39,827 nucleotides of DNA from the NCBI GenBank assembly GCA_012837925.1, contig DUQE01000048.1, positions 1 through 39,827 on the forward strand. Reading direction: 5' to 3'. The number at the start of each line of letters is the position of its first letter. Positions within the stretch are counted from its first letter, which is position 1. The position numbers and the translations under genes were made by a program. The stretch is from Bacillota bacterium (GTDB lineage: Bacteria; Bacillota; Limnochordia; Darwinibacteriales; Darwinibacteriaceae). Below are positions 9,497-16,691 of the stretch, piece after piece. A model generated the notes under the pieces. That model was not told where the DNA came from. It saw nothing but the letters and a program-made list of their open reading frames with translations, and searched no databases.

Positions 9497-10693
9497 TTGC
9501 CGGATGCGAATGTAGAACGACGGATGGACCGTGCTATGGATTTGCTAGCAGCCATTGCGGTCATCTTGGGTGTTATTTTTTACAGTGGTGTTCGTGAAGG
9601 GACTTGGCCAACCATTCTTGTCCTCGGCGCTCTGCAGGTATACTTGCAGGGTGTTTCGGTGCGTATAAGTGAAAGAACAGATATCTCGCTGGGTACAGCC
9701 GTAGTTATGCCCATGGCACACATCGCCGGCGTTACACCATCGATGTTGATCGGTGTGCTTCAGGGAGTCTATGATGGTGTGCGAAATAGAAAACTCTGGC
9801 GACGAACCATGTTTAATGCAGCACAGTTTGCCATTTCCAGGCTCGTGGCAACATTGGTGCTGGAGTATTTGAAACAAGTCCTGGGAACGACAGGGGCTGG
9901 ATTGGTCGTTGCACTGATGGTGGCGACGGTTGTCTATATCGTCTGTAATATCGGGTTTGTTTGCTATGTGGTGGCGAACTGGAGAGGCATTTCCTGGTTT
10001 ACGCAGATGCGCCTGGTTTTGCAGATGGGATCCTTTAGTAGTTTCAGCAGCGGGTTTATTGGAATCATCTTTACGTACTTTGCCATCAGTTATGGTTTTT
10101 GGGGCATCGTGTTATTCGCCATCTTGTTGGTTAACCTCTCAGGGCTCCTAAAGGCAGCGGCCGAAGTAAGTGCGGAGCGAGCGCTCAGACAAGAACTAGA
10201 GGAAGAGCTGGTCATTGATGAGATGACGGGTGCCTATAACTTCCGTTTTCTCAACAATTGGCTGAGTGAGCCTTCAGACGAAGCAATGAGTCTTCTTTTC
10301 ATTGATGTTGATGATTTCGCCGTCTTCAACAATACCTATGGTCATGGGGAGGGCGATAAGGTCCTCAAAGAGTTGGTCGAGACCATTACAAAGAGTGTTC
10401 GGGCCGATGATCAAGTCATCCGCTATGGGGGCGATGAGTTCGTCGTATTCTTGAAGGGAATGGATGCCCAGGGAGCGCAGCGCGTCGCCGAGCGCATTAG
10501 GGAGAACCTATCCACATGTAAGAATCCCACGTGGAAGGAATCGATTACTGTTTCTTTAGGAATTGCGGCCAAACCCTATCATACGTCGGATAAGAGGCAG
10601 CTCCTGCTTTTTGCGGATCAAGCAATGTACCAGGCTAAGGACGCTGGTAAGGACACGATTCAAATGTGGAGCGCTATCAAGGACCCTGCTTAG
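9497..10693 (+). CDS. Membrane diguanylate cyclase, third of three tandem paralogs
   Basis: 398-residue paralog of the two preceding genes, with the same multi-spanning sensor region (ISERTDISLG) and a GGDEF domain carrying DEMTGAYN, IDVDDF, GGDEF and an RADD inhibitory site. One metal-site residue context differs (IDVDDF in place of MDIDDF), but the acidic residues are kept. TTG start at 9497, six bases after AAGGGGGTG. Like the first paralog it ends in a KDPA tail whose codons form half of a hairpin. Glutaminase follows after 31 bases. What the membrane region senses cannot be read from the sequence. Confidence 0.92.
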   Translation: MPDANVERRMDRAMDLLAAIAVILGVIFYSGVREGTWPTILVLGALQVYLQGVSVRISERTDISLGTAVVMPMAHIAGVTPSMLIGVLQGVYDGVRNRKLWRRTMFNAAQFAISRLVATLVLEYLKQVLGTTGAGLVVALMVATVVYIVCNIGFVCYVVANWRGISWFTQMRLVLQMGSFSSFSSGFIGIIFTYFAISYGFWGIVLFAILLVNLSGLLKAAAEVSAERALRQELEEELVIDEMTGAYNFRFLNNWLSEPSDEAMSLLFIDVDDFAVFNNTYGHGEGDKVLKELVETITKSVRADDQVIRYGGDEFVVFLKGMDAQGAQRVAERIRENLSTCKNPTWKESITVSLGIAAKPYHTSDKRQLLLFADQAMYQAKDAGKDTIQMWSAIKDPA

Positions 10694-10700
10694 GGTCTTT
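10679..10700 (+). terminator. Possible weak terminator hairpin at the end of the third cyclase
   Basis: AAGGACCCT pairs with AGGGTCTTT (one G-T pair) around a GCTT loop that contains part of the TAG stop. The following sequence ACCTTTTGC is only partly T-rich, so termination may be partial, with read-through into the glutaminase gene. It matches the position of the terminator at the end of the first cyclase. Confidence 0.5.
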
Positions 10701-10724
10701 ACCTTTTGCACTGGAGGTAGAGAT

Positions 10725-11648
10725 GTGAACTCGGTATTTGACTATAGCGGGTTTCTCGAGGAGACCCTGCAGGAAAGTAGGAAACACGCAGAACGTGGCC
10801 AAGTAGCTTCGTATATCCCTGAGTTGAAAAAGGCAGACCCAAGAATGGCTGGTGTGGCCTTAATGACCCCGCAGGGCCTTTTTGAGGCAGGTGACTCCCG
10901 CGTTGACTTCACGCTGCAGAGCATATCCAAGGTAATTAGTCTCTTGGTGGCCTTGGAACAGCGCGGAGTAGAGGCAGTGTTTTCCAAAGTGGGTTCTGAG
11001 CCCACCGGAGACTCGTTTAACAGCATTGTTAAGCTGGAAACCTCGGAGCAAAAGCCACTCAATCCGATGATCAATGCCGGAGCTATTGCCGTCTGTTCAC
11101 TGATTCCTGGTTCTTCTGTCGAAGATCGTTTTGCACGTATTGCCGACCTTTTGGAGAAGATTCTGGGGAGGCCGGTAGAGGTAGACGAGTCGGTGTACAA
11201 ATCCGAGAAGGAGACAGGACATCGCAATCGTGCCCTGGCTTATTTTCTCAAGGACATTAACGGCCTTGAGGGTGATGTAGAAGAGGTACTGGACCTTTAT
11301 TTCCGGCAATGTTCAATTTTGGTTAATTGTGCCGATCTAGCCCGCATAGGCATGTTCTTGGCTACGAAAGGTATAGGTGACGATGGGACTCCAATCGTGT
11401 CAGCCAAAGCCGTGCGCCTAGCCTCGGCCTTTATGGTGACATGTGGCATGTATAATGGGTCGGGAGAGTTTGCCATTCAGGTCGGGATTCCGGCCAAGAG
11501 TGGCGTTTCTGGCGGGATTTTGGGAGTCGTTCCCGGGCAGTATGGTGTGGCCACGTTTGGGCCGGCTCTAGATCGTAAAGGAAACAGCGTTGTTGGCATC
11601 AGCATGCTAAGGCGCTTATCGGAGGTTCTAGACTTCAGCATCTTTTAG
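10725..11648 (+). CDS. glsA: Glutaminase (serine-dependent, GlsA family)
   Basis: Hydrolyses L-glutamine to glutamate and ammonia in the cytosol. The beta-lactamase-like fold is shown by the SxxK motif in LQSISKVI, by NPMINAGAIAV and by the glycine-rich SGVSGGILGVVPG near the end. The track start at 10563 lies deep within the cyclase gene; GTG 10725 lies 7 bases after GGAGG and gives a 307-residue protein, the usual length for this family. The JAMM-LysM gene follows after 11 bases, so both are likely in one transcript. No regulatory site specific to nitrogen control is visible. Confidence 0.95.
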   Translation: MNSVFDYSGFLEETLQESRKHAERGQVASYIPELKKADPRMAGVALMTPQGLFEAGDSRVDFTLQSISKVISLLVALEQRGVEAVFSKVGSEPTGDSFNSIVKLETSEQKPLNPMINAGAIAVCSLIPGSSVEDRFARIADLLEKILGRPVEVDESVYKSEKETGHRNRALAYFLKDINGLEGDVEEVLDLYFRQCSILVNCADLARIGMFLATKGIGDDGTPIVSAKAVRLASAFMVTCGMYNGSGEFAIQVGIPAKSGVSGGILGVVPGQYGVATFGPALDRKGNSVVGISMLRRLSEVLDFSIF

Positions 11649-11659
11649 GGGAGAGTGCT

Positions 11660-12631
11660 ATGGGTACAGAACGCGTAACTTTTTCCACGAGGAGATTCTT
11701 GGTGGGTAAGGCTGGTCCTTTTCCGCGCCTCGTTTTTCGTGAGGAAGTCATGCTCGCTTTGGACCAGTTCTCCCATTTGCATTCCGAGGGGGAGCATGGC
11801 GGATTCTTGATCGGAAGAAAACACGAGCTGAAGACCGCCGAGCAATACGAGCTCACTGTCGAGCGTTTTGTCCCGATTCCCCAGAGAAGCGACGCGTCGC
11901 GCTTAGTCATCCACCAGGACCACTACCGGACCGTCGAGTTAGCGTTAAAAAATGGTGAAGAAGTGTTGGGCTGGGCACATACGCATCCTGGTTTTGGTGT
12001 GTTCCTCTCCAATTTTGACAAACAGCAGCATCAAAGGTTCTTCCCGGAACCTTGGCAGATAGCCTATATTATGGACAACCAGGCGCAAGAACGTGCAGTT
12101 TATCGATTGGTTGACGATGAGTGGAGGCGCCTGGACGGTTACTATGTTTTGCGTGACATGGCGGAAAACGAAGTCGGCATTACGTCGGGGGCTCGCACTG
12201 GGGGTCCTTGGTTACGCGTTCTGGCGACCGTCTTAACGATTCTAGTGTTGGTAGCTGGTGTAGCGATTGGTTGGCCCCTTGTGAGGGATTTGCTGACCGA
12301 ACCCGAACCTGCGAGACAACTCGCAGTAGAACCAGAACCAGTTGTACAGCAAGCGCAGACAGAGGAGACTTCTACTCCAAGTGTCGTGGACGCAGCTCCA
12401 TCGGAGGTGGAGACAGAACCCAGAGTCGTCACCATCACTCCGCCGCCAACGATACCACGTTACGTAGATTACGTAGTGCAACGTGGCGATACGTTGTGGT
12501 CCATTGCGGGAAAACTGTGGGGAGACCCGAGTTTGTTCCGTCTGATCGCTGAGGAGAATGACATCGCCAATCCGAGTTCTATTCGTGTGGGACGAGTTTT
12601 GCGTGTTCCTGCCGATCCTCACCAAAGATAA
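11660..12631 (+). CDS. JAMM (JAB1/MPN) metalloprotease-like domain fused to a membrane helix and LysM
   Basis: 323 residues. The N-terminal domain has a complete JAMM zinc motif: Glu45, His107 and His109 in HTHPG, Ser117 and Asp120 in SNFD, with the family's H-x-H-x7-S-x2-D spacing. A single membrane helix follows at about 185-207. A Glu/Pro/Thr-rich linker then leads to a C-terminal LysM domain at about 270-316 (YVVQRGDTLWSIA). With no N-terminal signal, the likely topology is a cytosolic JAMM domain and an outside LysM that binds peptidoglycan. JAMM enzymes include deubiquitinases and bacterial Mec+-like proteases; the substrate here is unknown. ATG start behind GGGGAGAG, 11 bases after glsA. 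Confidence 0.85.
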   Translation: MGTERVTFSTRRFLVGKAGPFPRLVFREEVMLALDQFSHLHSEGEHGGFLIGRKHELKTAEQYELTVERFVPIPQRSDASRLVIHQDHYRTVELALKNGEEVLGWAHTHPGFGVFLSNFDKQQHQRFFPEPWQIAYIMDNQAQERAVYRLVDDEWRRLDGYYVLRDMAENEVGITSGARTGGPWLRVLATVLTILVLVAGVAIGWPLVRDLLTEPEPARQLAVEPEPVVQQAQTEETSTPSVVDAAPSEVETEPRVVTITPPPTIPRYVDYVVQRGDTLWSIAGKLWGDPSLFRLIAEENDIANPSSIRVGRVLRVPADPHQR

Positions 12632-12739
12632 TAGAATTGTCAGACATAAGGTAGGAAAATTCACAAAAAAATAAAAATAAGCAGGAATTCCTAACTTCAA
12701 CTCGAATTGCAGTAACATCCGGGGAAGGGTTGAGGAGGT

Positions 12740-13192
12740 ATGCTTATTAATCGTTTAGATCCATCATTTGTACAGTCATCATTAGAACTTTTAGGTAAGG
12801 CTTGTGAGGGACATCCTCACTTGCGGGTGAAAATCGCTGTTGATTGTGTGCAGAAAGGGTATGCTACCCATGAACAAGTGGCTGACTTTTTGGGCCTGAG
12901 TGTGGATCGCTGGAGGTCGTTTTATGAGCACTTCCAGGAGGGCGACGTTGCCAGGATACCAAATAAACTCCGAAATGTCGTCCCTGCTATTGATTTGCGC
13001 CTTCTAACAGGTTTCACCGATGATCAGTTGAACATATTAGAAAGGGCACTGGAAGTGCCGATCTTGATGGCGGAAGGAGTCGATGAACACCATCCTCTGC
13101 TACAAGAACTGAGGTTTTTGATGGTTTTTGGGGTCTTGTTAAAAGGCAAACATGATCGGTTCAAAAGCTATTCCCTGCGGATTGCCTGGTAG
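12740..13192 (+). CDS. Hypothetical protein with a possible helix-turn-helix
   Basis: 150-residue soluble protein of a family I do not recognise. The segment YATHEQVADFLGLSVDRW, at about residues 43-60, looks like a helix-turn-helix. The C-terminal half is helical with hydrophobic patches (LLQELRFLMVFGVLL). No signal peptide is seen. The ATG follows a strong GAGGAGG site, which supports expression. The 108 bases upstream are AT-rich, with an A-tract and the palindrome AGGAATTCCT, but no clear promoter. It converges with thrS, and the two share a hairpin region. A DNA-binding role is only a guess. Confidence 0.7.
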   Translation: MLINRLDPSFVQSSLELLGKACEGHPHLRVKIAVDCVQKGYATHEQVADFLGLSVDRWRSFYEHFQEGDVARIPNKLRNVVPAIDLRLLTGFTDDQLNILERALEVPILMAEGVDEHHPLLQELRFLMVFGVLLKGKHDRFKSYSLRIAW

Positions 13193-13193
13193 T

Positions 13194-13233
13194 AAAGAAA
13201 AGGAGTCGATTTGCCTTGCGGCAATCGACTCCT
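13194..13233 (-). terminator. Terminator of thrS (possibly bidirectional)
   Basis: On the minus strand AGGAGTCGATTGCC pairs with GGCAAATCGACTCCT (one bulged base) around a GCAA loop and is followed by TTTTCTTT. The T run is good only in the thrS direction. The same stem could also help end the hypothetical gene on the plus strand. Confidence 0.85.
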
Positions 13234-13238
13234 CTTAC

Positions 13239-14972
13239 TTAGTCTTGTCTCTTCTCAGCAATGGTTTGCTTGATCTGACGCAAGAATTCGTCTACGCTGA
13301 GCGAACCGAGGTCGCCTTGTCTACGATGTCGAACAGAGACCTCTCCGGCTTCTTGTTCCTTTTGCCCTACAACAAGCATGTAGGGGATCTGTTGTAATTG
13401 TGCTTCGCGAATCTTCTTGCCAAGTTTCTCTCCTCTGCGGTCCACTTCAACTCGGATACCTGCTTCAAAGAGCTTTGCCTCCACTTGGTCCGCGTAGTTG
13501 AGATAGTCATCACCCACTGGGATCACCTGAACTTGAACAGGTGCAAGCCAAGTGGGGAAAGCACCGGCTGTGTGTTCCACCAAGATGGCCATGAAGCGTT
13601 CTAGCGCCCCGTAGAGCACGCGGTGGATCATGACAGGCCGTTTGCGTTCGTTATCTTCATCAATGTAGGTGAGATCAAAACGCTCGGGCATGGCAAAGTC
13701 TAGCTGAATGGTTGCACATTGCCATGTTCTACCGATGCTATCTTCGAGATGGAAGTCGATCTTCGGTCCGTAGAAGGCACCATCGCCTTCGTTGACCACA
13801 TAGTCCAGCTTTTTCGCTTGGAGGGACTGTCGGAGTGCCTCTGTAGCTACATCCCACATAGCATCATCGCCAATGGCGTTTTCTGGTTTGGTCGAGAGCT
13901 CAACATGGTATTTGAAGCCAAAGGTCTTGTAGACCTCATCCACAAAATTGATAACTCCTTCAATTTCCTCCTGGATTTGGGAGGGTAACATGAAAATGTG
14001 CGCATCGTCTTGGGTAAAGGCGCGTACACGCATCAAACCGTGCAGTGTTCCAGATAGTTCATGACGGTGCACCAGACCCATCTCAGCCATGCGAATGGGC
14101 AGATCCCGATAGGAGTGGAGTTTACGTTTATAGACGAGCATAGAACCTGGGCAGTTCATTGGTTTAATGGCAAAGGTTTGCTCATCAATTGTGGAGAAAT
14201 ACATGTTGTCTTTGTAGTTCTCCCAATGTCCTGATCGGTGCCAGAGATCTTCATGAAGCATGATGGGGGTTTTGATCTCCACATAACCATGCTTGCGATG
14301 CTCTTCACGCCAATAGTCCTCCAAGACGTTCCTCAGTACCATGCCCTTGGGATGGAAGAAGGGGAACCCAGGTCCTTCGTCTTGAATACTGAAGAGATCG
14401 AGTTGTCGACCCAAGACGCGGTGGTCGCGTTTGGCGGCTTCCTCTAACATACGCAGATGGGCTCTGAGGTCCTTGCCGTTTAGAAAAGCCAGTCCGTAAA
14501 TTCTCTGAAGCATCGGCCTCTTGGAGTCGCCTCTCCAGTAAGCTCCTGCCACGTTCTGCAATTTGAAGTGCTTAACCTTTGAGGTAGACTCCAAGTGGGG
14601 CCCCCTGCACAAATCCATGAACTCCCCTTGACGGTAGATACTGACGTCATTATCGAGCCCCTCTAGAAGTTCCAGCTTGTAATCTTGGTTTTGCTCAGCA
14701 AAGATCTTCACTGCTTCACTATTTGACAGTTCCTCGCGAACAATGGGTAGGTCCTCGTCGATGATCTTATGCATCTCTGCTTCAATTGTCTCTAAGTCTT
14801 CTGGAGTAAAACGATGTTCGAGATCAAAGTCATAGTAAAATCCGTTCTTAATTACTGGTCCAATCGCGATCTTCGTTTCGGGCCATAACCTCAAAACAGC
14901 TTGTGCCATGATATGGGCTGCCGTATGACGCATGACCTCCTCTTGGTTAATCATTCCGATGTTTTCATCCAC
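13239..14972 (-). CDS. thrS: Threonyl-tRNA synthetase without a TGS domain
   Basis: Class II synthetase that charges tRNA-Thr. From GTG 14972, behind AAAGGAG, the protein has 577 residues and begins almost directly at the editing domain, which has HTAAH and CRGPH. Motif 2 lies around VHRHELSGTLHG and motif 3 is HRVLYGALERF. The catalytic zinc ligands are Cys in MNCPG, His in DDAHIF and His in MIHRV. The anticodon-binding domain closes the protein. The usual N-terminal TGS domain of about 60 residues is absent. The track start at 15065 translates the T-box leader and is wrong. Expression is set by the upstream T-box. Confidence 0.95.
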   Translation of the reverse strand: MDENIGMINQEEVMRHTAAHIMAQAVLRLWPETKIAIGPVIKNGFYYDFDLEHRFTPEDLETIEAEMHKIIDEDLPIVREELSNSEAVKIFAEQNQDYKLELLEGLDNDVSIYRQGEFMDLCRGPHLESTSKVKHFKLQNVAGAYWRGDSKRPMLQRIYGLAFLNGKDLRAHLRMLEEAAKRDHRVLGRQLDLFSIQDEGPGFPFFHPKGMVLRNVLEDYWREEHRKHGYVEIKTPIMLHEDLWHRSGHWENYKDNMYFSTIDEQTFAIKPMNCPGSMLVYKRKLHSYRDLPIRMAEMGLVHRHELSGTLHGLMRVRAFTQDDAHIFMLPSQIQEEIEGVINFVDEVYKTFGFKYHVELSTKPENAIGDDAMWDVATEALRQSLQAKKLDYVVNEGDGAFYGPKIDFHLEDSIGRTWQCATIQLDFAMPERFDLTYIDEDNERKRPVMIHRVLYGALERFMAILVEHTAGAFPTWLAPVQVQVIPVGDDYLNYADQVEAKLFEAGIRVEVDRRGEKLGKKIREAQLQQIPYMLVVGQKEQEAGEVSVRHRRQGDLGSLSVDEFLRQIKQTIAEKRQD

Positions 14973-14993
14973 GACTGTTCGCTCCTTTCTTGG

Positions 14994-15290
14994 GAAAATA
15001 AAAAAACCTGCATCCACATGGGACGAGGTTGTCGCGGTTCCACCCAAATTGACTGTCTTGGACACTGTGATCCAAGAAAGCCCACTCTTAGCAGCATATA
15101 ACGGTGCTACCGGCCTGGCTTACTCTGAGAAACACGATGTTCTCGTTCAGCTGGCAACTCCTAGGTGGTTTTCACCAAGACGTCCCTGGGGGAGCTTTCA
15201 GCTCATGGGTATTGTATAACAGTCTCCATGGCTCCCATTCTCTGTCAGGTTGATAATGGCTACTCTTCCTACTCATCGTTTTTGTCTATT
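14994..15290 (-). promoter_or_regulatory. T-box leader of thrS (tRNA-Thr sensing)
   Basis: The minus-strand leader contains the conserved T-box sequence GGGTGGAACCGCG at 15045-15033, which pairs with the uncharged tRNA acceptor end. Upstream are Stem I-like elements (GATGAGTAGGAAGAGTAG and GGGAGC...GCTCCC). Just after the T-box, CCTCGTCC pairs with GGATGCAGG (one bulge) and is followed by TTTTTTTATTTT, a terminator at about 15028-14994. Uncharged tRNA-Thr should favour read-through into thrS. ACC threonine codons occur in the Stem I region and are specifier candidates, but I could not place the specifier loop with certainty. Confidence 0.92.
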
Positions 15291-15296
15291 GCCCTA

Positions 15297-15325
15297 AGGA
15301 TAATTCTCTTTAACCTGTTTGTCAA
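15297..15325 (-). promoter_or_regulatory. SigmaA-type promoter of thrS
   Basis: Minus strand: TTGACA (15325-15320), 17-base spacer, TATCCT (15302-15297). It would start transcription near 15290, just ahead of the T-box leader. Confidence 0.75.
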
Positions 15326-15354
15326 GGGACATTTTTCTAAAGTGCTTGACAAAC
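15317..15354. repeat. Inverted repeat carrying the -35 boxes of the divergent thrS and aroA promoters
   Basis: GTTTGTCAAG and CTTGACAAAC form a perfect 10-bp inverted repeat separated by 18 bases. Each arm contains the TTGACA of one of two divergent promoters. This could be simple promoter symmetry or a binding site for a shared regulator. Confidence 0.6.
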
Positions 15355-15375
15355 AACTCCAGGCACTCCTTTAAT
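15346..15375 (+). promoter_or_regulatory. SigmaA-type promoter of aroA-aroB
   Basis: TTGACA (15346-15351), 18-base spacer, TTTAAT (15370-15375). The start point would fall near 15382, leaving a leader of only about 12 bases and placing the ribosome binding site at the very 5' end of the mRNA. Confidence 0.7.
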
Positions 15376-15393
15376 TAGGTAGGGGGGATCGCA

Positions 15394-16671
15394 TTGCTGA
15401 CGATACAAAAGGTAGAGCGAATCGAGGGCCGAATCTCGGTCCCGGGCGACAAATCCATCTCCCATCGGGCTGTTATGCTCCTAGGTATCAGTAGGGGCAG
15501 CGGCAAAATCGACGGATTCTTGCCTGGCGAAGACTGCCTGGGCACGATTCGTTGTTTGCGCCAACTAGGAGTTGAAATTGAGCAACATGACAGCGTGGTT
15601 GTAGTTCACGGCCGTGGACGCAGAGGTTTGACCAAGCCCGAGGGCGTACTTGATGTGGGCAATTCGGGAACTACCATGCGATTGATGGCTGGAATCCTTG
15701 CTGGGCAAGACTTTGCATGTACAGTTACTGGAGACGCATCGCTCCTAACAAGGCCCATGGATAGGATCGCTGTTCCTTTGCGTCTGATGGGTGCCGATAT
15801 TGGAGGTACGGGCGACAATGACTCGCCTCCCTTACGCATTCAAGGGAAGAGTCTGAAAGCCATCGACTATATACTTCCCGTCGCCAGTGCGCAGGTGAAG
15901 TCTGCTATCTTGCTGGCTGGACTTTATGCGGACGGAGAGACCACTGTAAGGGAGACGGTTCCTGCACGCAACCATACAGAGTGTATGCTGGAGTACCTAG
16001 GAGCGCAAATCAGCATGAGTGATGGTCAGACGACGGTAAGGAAATCGGATCTCGAAGCACGCGATATCCATGTGCCTGGGGACATTTCTTCGGCGGCCTT
16101 CTTTATAGCTGCTGCAGCTGCGCTCCCGGGATCGCACTTGATTATAGAAAACGTGGGGCTGAATCCAACTCGGACAGGGATCATCGACGTGCTTCGTGAC
16201 ATGGGAGCCGACATTGCCATCGAAAACCTCGTTCTCGATCATGGAGAAGCTCGTGGCGATCTGATCGTGAGGGGAAAAGCACTCCACGGTACGACGGTTT
16301 CGAGCGAGATGATTCCCAGGTTGATCGATGAAATACCGGTTCTTGCCGTTATTGCGGGACTCGCCGAAGGGCAGACCAGAATTCTTGGGGCCGGGGAGCT
16401 GCGGGTCAAGGAGTCGAACCGCATCGCGTCATTGGTCTCAGAACTCAGTAAGCTGGGTATGACGATTCGTGAGCTTCCAGATGGCCTAGAGATAGAAGGA
16501 CCCAGTTGCGTTCGCGGTGCTGTGGTCGAGAGTTACGGAGATCACCGTATGGCTATGGCACTTGCTATCGCGGGCTTGTTTGCTCAAGAGACCGTCAAGG
16601 TGCGTGATAGCCGTTGTATCAATGTGTCGTTTCCCGGATTTGAACATGTGCTGCAGAGTATCGTGAACTGA
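15394..16671 (+). CDS. aroA: 3-phosphoshikimate 1-carboxyvinyltransferase (EPSP synthase)
   Basis: Sixth step of the shikimate pathway: transfers enolpyruvyl from PEP to shikimate-3-phosphate. 425 residues with the family signatures PGDKSISHRAVML at the N-terminus, GNSGTTMRLMAG near 90, LTRPMDRI, VKESNRI and the C-terminal YGDHRMAMALAIAGL. The GNSGTTMRLM pattern resembles the Bacillus enzyme more than the enteric GNAGTAMRPL type. TTG start at 15394 behind AGGTAGGGGGG. aroB follows after 20 bases, forming an aromatic amino acid operon read from the promoter upstream. The other shikimate genes are not in the window. Confidence 0.97.
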   Translation: MLTIQKVERIEGRISVPGDKSISHRAVMLLGISRGSGKIDGFLPGEDCLGTIRCLRQLGVEIEQHDSVVVVHGRGRRGLTKPEGVLDVGNSGTTMRLMAGILAGQDFACTVTGDASLLTRPMDRIAVPLRLMGADIGGTGDNDSPPLRIQGKSLKAIDYILPVASAQVKSAILLAGLYADGETTVRETVPARNHTECMLEYLGAQISMSDGQTTVRKSDLEARDIHVPGDISSAAFFIAAAAALPGSHLIIENVGLNPTRTGIIDVLRDMGADIAIENLVLDHGEARGDLIVRGKALHGTTVSSEMIPRLIDEIPVLAVIAGLAEGQTRILGAGELRVKESNRIASLVSELSKLGMTIRELPDGLEIEGPSCVRGAVVESYGDHRMAMALAIAGLFAQETVKVRDSRCINVSFPGFEHVLQSIVN

Positions 16672-16691
16672 CGAAGGAAGGGTGGGTTACG

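Noticed and set aside
10563-10724. N-terminal extension of the glutaminase ORF
   Set aside because: It is an out-of-frame reading of the third cyclase gene; GTG 10725 has a good ribosome binding site and gives the family length.
12683-12692. AGGAATTCCT palindrome as a terminator after the JAMM-LysM gene
   Set aside because: The stem is only 5 bp, has no loop and no T run follows; it is noted only as a palindrome.
14973-15065. N-terminal 31 residues of the thrS track ORF
   Set aside because: This stretch is the T-box sequence and terminator of the leader; translation starts at GTG 14972 behind AAAGGAG.
14901-15374. Plus-strand ORFs (66, 95 and 69 residues) across the thrS leader
   Set aside because: They lie antisense to the T-box leader and promoter, with no coding signature.
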